Below, piece after piece: positions 58,613 through 64,000 of a stretch of 64,000 nt of DNA. The notes beneath the pieces are model-generated. The model was not told where the DNA came from. It did no database searches and saw nothing but the letters and a program-made list of their open reading frames with translations. The translations under genes were made by a program, and so were the position numbers. Source of the DNA: Desmodesmus armatus (Eukaryota > Chlorophyta > Chlorophyceae > Sphaeropleales > Scenedesmaceae); contig VIIQ02000593.1 of assembly GCA_007449985.2 (NCBI GenBank), forward strand, positions 434,001 through 498,000, written 5' to 3'. Positions within the stretch are counted from its first letter, which is position 1. Every line of letters starts with the position of its first letter.

Positions 58613-61470
58613 ATGGCCCTCAAGATGCAGTCCCAGCAGCTCACAAGCAGCCGTGTTGTTGCTTCCAGGGCGGTGCCCTTCAAGGCAGGTGTATGCAGGC
58701 GCAGTGTAGTTGCCGTGCGTGCTGCTGCTCAGACCCAGAGCGACAACCTGGGCTTTGAGATGATGCGTGATGGCGTCAAGAAGGCTTCTGCCGATACGCT
58801 CCTCACACCTCGCTTCTACACCACAGGTGTGTGGCAAATCAGTGCCGTAGCTGCCTTGCAGCAGGGGTGGCTGTGTAAACCATGGACAAGCTGGCAGTAG
58901 CAGCAACAGGCAGTCCTCCCTGTCCAGATTTTGGAATTTCAACAGTTGGTTTGGTATCTTGTTGGCATCAGCCTGGCTCACGCAATTGGCCGAGGGTAGC
59001 ATCATTTCTGCCCTTGCCCATGTATCCTGCATCCCCCCCCCCCCCCCCCCCGCGTGCGTCAACTCACCCCCTTGACCCACACCTTGCGTGAACCTGCATG
59101 TCCCTCTCCTCACCAGACTTCGAGGCCATGGCGGATCTTGTTGACCCCAAGAACATCCCCCAGGCCCAGCAGGACGAATTGGCAGCATACCTCCAGGAGA
59201 TGCGCAACGACTACAACCAGCGCCACTTTGTGCGCAACGACACCTTCAAGGCTGCTGCTGACAAGCTGACTGGACCCAGCCGCAAGATCTTCATTGAGTT
59301 CTTGGAGAGATCTTGCACGGCTGAGTTCAGCGGCTTCCTGCTGTTCAAAGAGCTGGGACGCCGCCTGAAGAGCGTCAACCCTGTCGTGTCTGGTGAGTGA
59401 CCGTCTTGCGGTTGACTATTGCGGGTCAGCCGCAAGGTACAGCCGACAGGGGTTACAGGGGGGAGGGTTGCAGCAGGGTGACTCAGGCAGAGGGAGGATT
59501 GACGTCATTGGCTGATTGGCTGCTTGATGGTGGTATGAGGGGTGGGAATTGAGGCTGGCAAACGCAGCAGCAAATCAGCAGGATCACAGGCGTGCAGGAC
59601 TGCTTTCAAGCCCAAGCCCAAAACCCCACTGAATGCTTTCCTTCTGGCCTGCATGCATACTCCCTGAGCCCTGTCTCCCTAGCAGCGATGCAGTGCCACA
59701 GCATTTCCACATCATGACTCCGTGTGTGTTGTGTGCTGCAGAGATCTTCCAGCTGATGTCCCGTGATGAGGCCCGTCACGCTGGCTTCATCAACAAGGCC
59801 ATGAGCGACTTCAACCTGGCTTTGGACCTGGGCTTCCTCACAAAGAACAGGTGAGCAGGTGCAGCAGCAGCAGCAGCAGCACTATTTAGTATGAGGGGCC
59901 AGGTGTTGAACCTGTCGTTCAAATGCGGACGAGGTCCGTGACGCAGTTGCTGGGAAAGGGAGCAGAAGCTGAGCATGGTCAACTGTGTGGAAAACCTTCA
60001 TAATACGAGCATGAGAGTCTGCCCCTGCTGAGATGAGTCCCGGCTCGACCCCAGCACAGCTACTTAGCTGCAAATCTGTGACTGTCCCTGTGCCTCACCT
60101 GGCCGTTGCACCCCCCCCCCCCCCCCGTCCTTCTGCCCTCCTTTCCTGCAGGACCTACACCTTCTTCCAGCCCAAGTACATCCTGTACACCGTGTACCTG
60201 TCAGAGAAGATTGGTTACTGGCGCTACATCACCATCTACCGCAACCTGCAGCGCAACCCTCAGTGCCAGTTCTACCCCCTGTTTGAGTACTTTGAGGCAT
60301 GGTGCCAGGACGAGTGCAGGCACGGTGAGGAACATATGTCCCAGAGGCTTGTGACAGTGTGTAGGAGATCAGCTGGGGGTGCATGTCTTGGCTGGTCCCT
60401 ATAGGGCGAGATCTGTAGAGGCTGCCATGCAGCAACATCCTTGTTGCTGCCGATGGGGTTTGGTGTCCAACATGGCAGCAACCTTGCAGCTGCGCTCCCT
60501 GTGGGCGTTGGAGTTGTCCTCTGTCAAGGCAGCCCTCCACCTTGCATGCCCGTTTCTGGCAAGCTGCAGCTGAGACACCTTGCAGACCACACGCGTGACA
60601 CTCAAATCCAAAGCATACTGACAAACTTCTCCTCTTGCTGCGTGTGCCCTGCGTCCCGTGCTCCACATTTCCATACCCTCCGTCAGGTGACTTCCTTGCC
60701 GCCCTGCTGAAGAGCCAGCCCAGCTTGCTGCAGGGCCCTGTGGCCAAGGCCTGGACCCGCTTCTTCTGCCTGACTGTGTACATCACCATGTACCTCAACG
60801 ACCACCAGCGCAGCGCATTCTACGAGGCCCTGGGCCTCAACACCACACAGTTCTGCAAGCACGTGCTGATTGAGACAAACAAGACCAGCATGCGCATCTT
60901 CCCTGAGGTGGGTGTATAGGGCTGTAGCATGTCTTGCTACTCGGTGTATAGCTGCCTGCTTAGTAACGCCCTAGAGACTAGCAGCAGCGTGCATGGCCTA
61001 CATACAGACACGATGGCATGCAGGGAAATGCCATGGATGTGCGCCAGCATCTTGTGCTGACTAGCCAGTCCATGGAGGCTTGGATCCACGCAGTGTGTGC
61101 AGGGGCTGCCTGAGCATGGAGTGCCATGGACAGCCTGGATGGTACTTTTGCCTCGTTCTCTCCCTACCAGCAAGCTGTAAAACTGACGGATCCTGCGCTG
61201 TGTTTCCTGTGTTGTGCTGTGCTGTGCTCCCTGCAGGTGCCCACCGTGGACGACCCCCGCTTCTGGGAGCTTATGGACAAGATGGTGGCGGTCAACAACA
61301 AGCTGTCAGCGCTGGGCAACGGCACCAGCAGCACGCCGGCACTGCTGCAGCCACTGGAGAAGCTTGCGCTGTATGAGCGCATGGCGAGCCTGCTGCTGCG
61401 TGTGCTGGCGATGCCCTCCATCAAGTCTGGCAGCTATGACTACGAAAACCAGGCTGAGGTGGTGTACTGA
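58613..61470 (+). CDS. CHL27: Mg-protoporphyrin IX monomethylester (oxidative) cyclase, di-iron subunit
   Basis: Six exons (58613-58826, 59117-59392, 59742-59850, 60152-60324, 60687-60907, 61237-61470) give 408 residues, the usual length for CRD1/CTH1/CHL27 (AcsF). It forms the isocyclic ring of chlorophyll in plastid membranes, using O2 and a di-iron centre. Residues 1 to about 37 are a plastid transit peptide ([15 protein letters not shown]). The mature part carries [20 protein letters not shown], the ligand helix [20 protein letters not shown], and both E-x-x-H-type motifs: DEARHAGF and DECRHGDF. The C-terminal [16 protein letters not shown] and YENQAEVVY are typical. All six splice phases agree. 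Whether this is the CRD1-like or the CTH1-like paralogue cannot be told from one copy. Confidence 0.96.
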
Positions 61471-63287
61471 GCTGTCTGCTGCTGCTGGGCGGGAAATTTG
61501 AATTTCTATGTCTGTTATTGTTGTTATGTCTGTACGTTGTTGTTTTTGTTGAGGTTTTCTCCAGGAGTGGGAGTGCTGCTGTTTTGCAGAAGCTAGGCCG
61601 GGATAAGCACTTGCAGCGTGCAGATCAAGGCCATGCATGGCATGGCAAGTGCCATGAGCTATGCTGGAGCTTCTGAGTGTGTTGCGATCAGCACACAGGC
61701 GCTGTGAATATGGTGTGTGGTGCTAGAGGGAGCTGCCTTCTGGACTGTTCACCACGAGCTGCGCTGCAGTGCCCCTGCATGTGCTCCACACACCCTTGTG
61801 GCTGCAGGGGCCATGCGGGCACTGGGGCCGACGGTAGGGTCTGCGATGATTTGGCTTTCGGCACTACCTGCCAGTACTTGCTGCAGCAGCGCTGCTAGCG
61901 TCACTCTGCAGCGCTGGTGCTTCCCGGCGCAGACATGCAGCTTGGCAGGGTGTGTGCGTGAATGTCTTTGCCTCTGGCACGGTCCACCCACAGGCCCGGA
62001 GTTAACCAGGGTGCTCAGGGCTGTCAGTGCTGCCAGCTGGGCAGGTGTTGTCAAAAGACCTGCCAGTGCTGTGCCAAGCTCTTTGTGTTGCTTGTAGTGG
62101 GTTGCTTGTGCGGGCGCCATCATTGCTACAGAGTGGACCACTGCTTGCTTTGGCTGCCTTGGGGCTTGGGGTTGACATGTCGCCCAATGAATTGCTCTTC
62201 ACCGCGGCCAGCAGTGCTTTGGTGCTGCCATTGCAGCAGCAGCTGCAGGCAGTCCTGGTCACAAGAGCGCTCGAAAAGTGCTTGAAAGTTTTCCGAGGGT
62301 CGTGTACATCATAATGGGTGCATTTAGCTTGCACCCTTTTCACTGCATATGTCTGCATAGTTTGTCACCATGCGCCAACCTCTTCTTCACCAGCAGTCCC
62401 AAGGCACAGCAGCGCTGTTCATACATGCACTGTACAGTGTGTGGGCGCACGGCAGTCTGTGGTGCCATGTGCGCAACCACCAGATGCTCACCAGTCACAT
62501 GTGTCACATGTACACACACTGTGGCTTAGTGTCTCACACAGGCCTGATTGAACGGGCAGCACTGGTTTTCCTCCCCAGCTAGGGCCCTGCCCAGCTCAGC
62601 ACAGCTGTAGACCAATTCGACATTGGCCCTCTATGTCTGGTGGACAGCATCTGCAGAGTGTGCCCTTGCTCACTGGGTCGTGACTGGCATGCTCGTGCAT
62701 GCCATGGAGCAAGAATAGTGCCTGGCAGAGCAGCATAGCATCGCACTGGCACCCCATTTTGGGGTTGTAATGTGCTGGTGCAATTGTTGTTTGGGGTGAT
62801 GGCTTTCTGGCCACCGGTTCTTGAGTGTTGTCCAGGGGTTATTGCTTGTCAGCCTGTGATAGGGCTGCAGCCTGGTGCAGGTTCGTTGCTTAGCTGTACG
62901 CTACTGTAAAACCTGCTTCTGTGTACTTAACACCCAAGTGGTTCCCAGTAGACGCACGCCTTGCTGCTCAACCCAGCACAGCTTACAGCGACAGCAACTC
63001 ATGTACAGAGTTACATGTATGATACAGGCGACGCAACACTACTGCATGCATGCTACACCTGCAGCATGTGTGAAGCTCCAAGAGCTCATGCCAGACATCC
63101 AATGATACCAAAGAGAGAAAGAATACAACCAGACATACAGTGCGCGTGCTGCTGCTGCTGCTGCAGCAGCCTGAGGCGCCTCCTTCCTCATGTTCCAAAA
63201 GCTGTACAAAAGAACCAACTCAACTCAGATGGAAGCCAGCACCTGCTTGAGTGGCATACAGCAACTGCTGTGCAACAGCGCACCAAA
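61471..63287. other. Region between the cyclase and HECT genes, with unassigned open segments
   Basis: The plus strand has leucine-rich open segments near 62027-62314 (ALCVACSGLLVRAPSLLQSG, LLFTAASSALVLPLQQQLQA). The minus strand over 61749-62141 contains GTALAGLLTTPAQLAALTAL. Both read like helical-repeat protein, and at most one strand can be real. I could not build a spliced gene. 62315-63287 shows nothing recognisable apart from a short CTG/CAG tract near 63149-63171. Confidence 0.35.
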
Positions 63288-64000
63288 TCAGCTCAGCTCG
63301 AAGCCAGCACCAGCTGAAATCGCATACAGCAGCTTCTCCCGCATCTGCTTGACCGTCCGGTAGGGCGGCAGCTTCAGCAGGTTCATACACGTTGCAGCAG
63401 TTGGCAACCGCTCCGTAGCGCCAGCCTGCAGCATGCCGCCACTCATTTGCACACACATACGGGGCTCCAGGTAGGCAAAGCCCAGGAGGGGTGCTCTGCT
63501 GCATGAGGTGACAAACTTGAGGAACTGGCGCTGCTGCTGGGGGTTGAAGCCGCGCAGGGTCTCCCACAGGACAATGATGACGGGGTGCTCTTCATGGTAG
63601 CCGCCTGGGCAACAGCAGGACAGCATGATAGTGTTTCAGCAGGCTCAACCTTGGTAGGCAATGCCAATGATGTGTGGTGACTGTGTCTACGTATCACATT
63701 TCCTCCCCCATATGAGAAATTGAGGACGTAGACATGGCACAGCTGCAGCCTGAGGGCCCTTCGGGGGTAGTGACTGCATTGTGAGGCGCAGCGCGACTGA
63801 ACACAGGCGACGCCGGTCTCCGGGCATGTATAGAGCAACTGTAATCGCATGGCACAGCAAGCAACTGTGATCGCGATAGGCACAGGTTATCCAGAAACCA
63901 GACGCTGGCATACCTGCGTAGCTGATGTGCTGCATCAGGTCATCCCACAGCAAGCAACTGTGATTGCGATAGGCACAGGTTATCCAGAAACCAGACGCTG
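63288..64000 (-). CDS. HECT-type E3 ubiquitin ligase (UBE3B/UBE3C-like), C-terminal end
   Basis: Two exons are visible: 63914-63957 and 63288-63604; the gene continues beyond the right edge. Joined they read [20 protein letters not shown], then [29 protein letters not shown] and the catalytic-cysteine block [16 protein letters not shown], ending [14 protein letters not shown]. This is the HECT C-lobe; the Cys in TAATCMN would carry the ubiquitin thioester. The AGFELS ending and CMNLLKLP resemble the UBE3C/HUL5 and UBE3B branch more than NEDD4-type enzymes. The acceptor at 63957 is a best guess because that exon sits in a local 93-bp duplication. Confidence 0.85.
63853..64000. repeat. Direct duplication, 93-bp offset, in the HECT gene
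   Basis: CACAGCAAGCAACTGTGAT and the ~50 bp after it, starting at 63853, recur at 63946 with one or two differences, up to the window edge. The second copy overlaps the short exon 63914-63957; the first lies in the intron. Confidence 0.8.

Noticed and set aside
1..64000. tRNA or rRNA genes.
   Set aside because: No cloverleaf with A/B boxes and no rRNA-like conserved block was recognised; a tRNAscan or Rfam search would be needed to exclude small RNAs.

Overview
The window is nuclear DNA from a photosynthetic green alga, most likely a chlorophycean. The evidence is the aerobic chlorophyll cyclase gene, many short GT-AG introns per gene (acceptors usually GCAG), proteins rich in Ala, Ser and Gln with frequent CAG/CTG tracts, and a KDZ-family DNA transposon. 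The sequence does not show the genus. Exon structures below were read by eye: donor and acceptor sites were accepted when the reading phase stayed open and the joined protein matched a family. No alignment program or transcript data was used.

Layout. 1-844 (+): 3' end of an NHL/SMP-30-like beta-propeller gene. 1163-2135: degenerate ~228-bp tandem repeats. 3406-4566 (+): a Derlin. 5475-6349 (+): a DCD-domain protein whose 5' end is unresolved. 7781-14523 (-): exportin-T, 12 exons. 16536-20051 (+): a coiled-coil, Ser-Pro-Arg-rich protein. 20540-30321 (+): a 17-exon SLO/BK-type potassium channel. 31879-33640 (+): a five-exon gene of unknown function. 34654-50047 (+): an F-box/LRR gene interrupted by a 13.2-kb transposon (35180-48347). 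50994-51963 (+): COX19. 53639-55653 (-): a BTB-BACK-MATH-like protein. 56025-58021 (+): thymidylate kinase. 58613-61470 (+): Mg-protoporphyrin IX monomethylester cyclase. 63288-64000 (-): the C-terminal end of a HECT ubiquitin ligase that continues past the window.

The most striking feature is the transposon. It has perfect 74-bp terminal inverted repeats and a perfect 7-bp target duplication. It carries an apparently intact KDZ transposase on the minus strand, a second spliced gene on the plus strand with a DEK-C-like segment, and an internal ~169-bp satellite array. Removing the element and one copy of the duplication rejoins the F-box/LRR reading frame exactly. The insertion is therefore young and has split a host gene.

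Apart from the transposon the genes are ordinary housekeeping, signalling and photosynthesis genes with no shared pathway. Several concern protein turnover (Derlin, F-box/LRR, BTB, HECT). Smaller points of interest are an almost loopless 148-nt foldback inside a channel intron, a (TGCC)n tract that forms the 3' splice-site tract of COX19, and a possible 41-nt intron or frameshift near the end of exportin-T.
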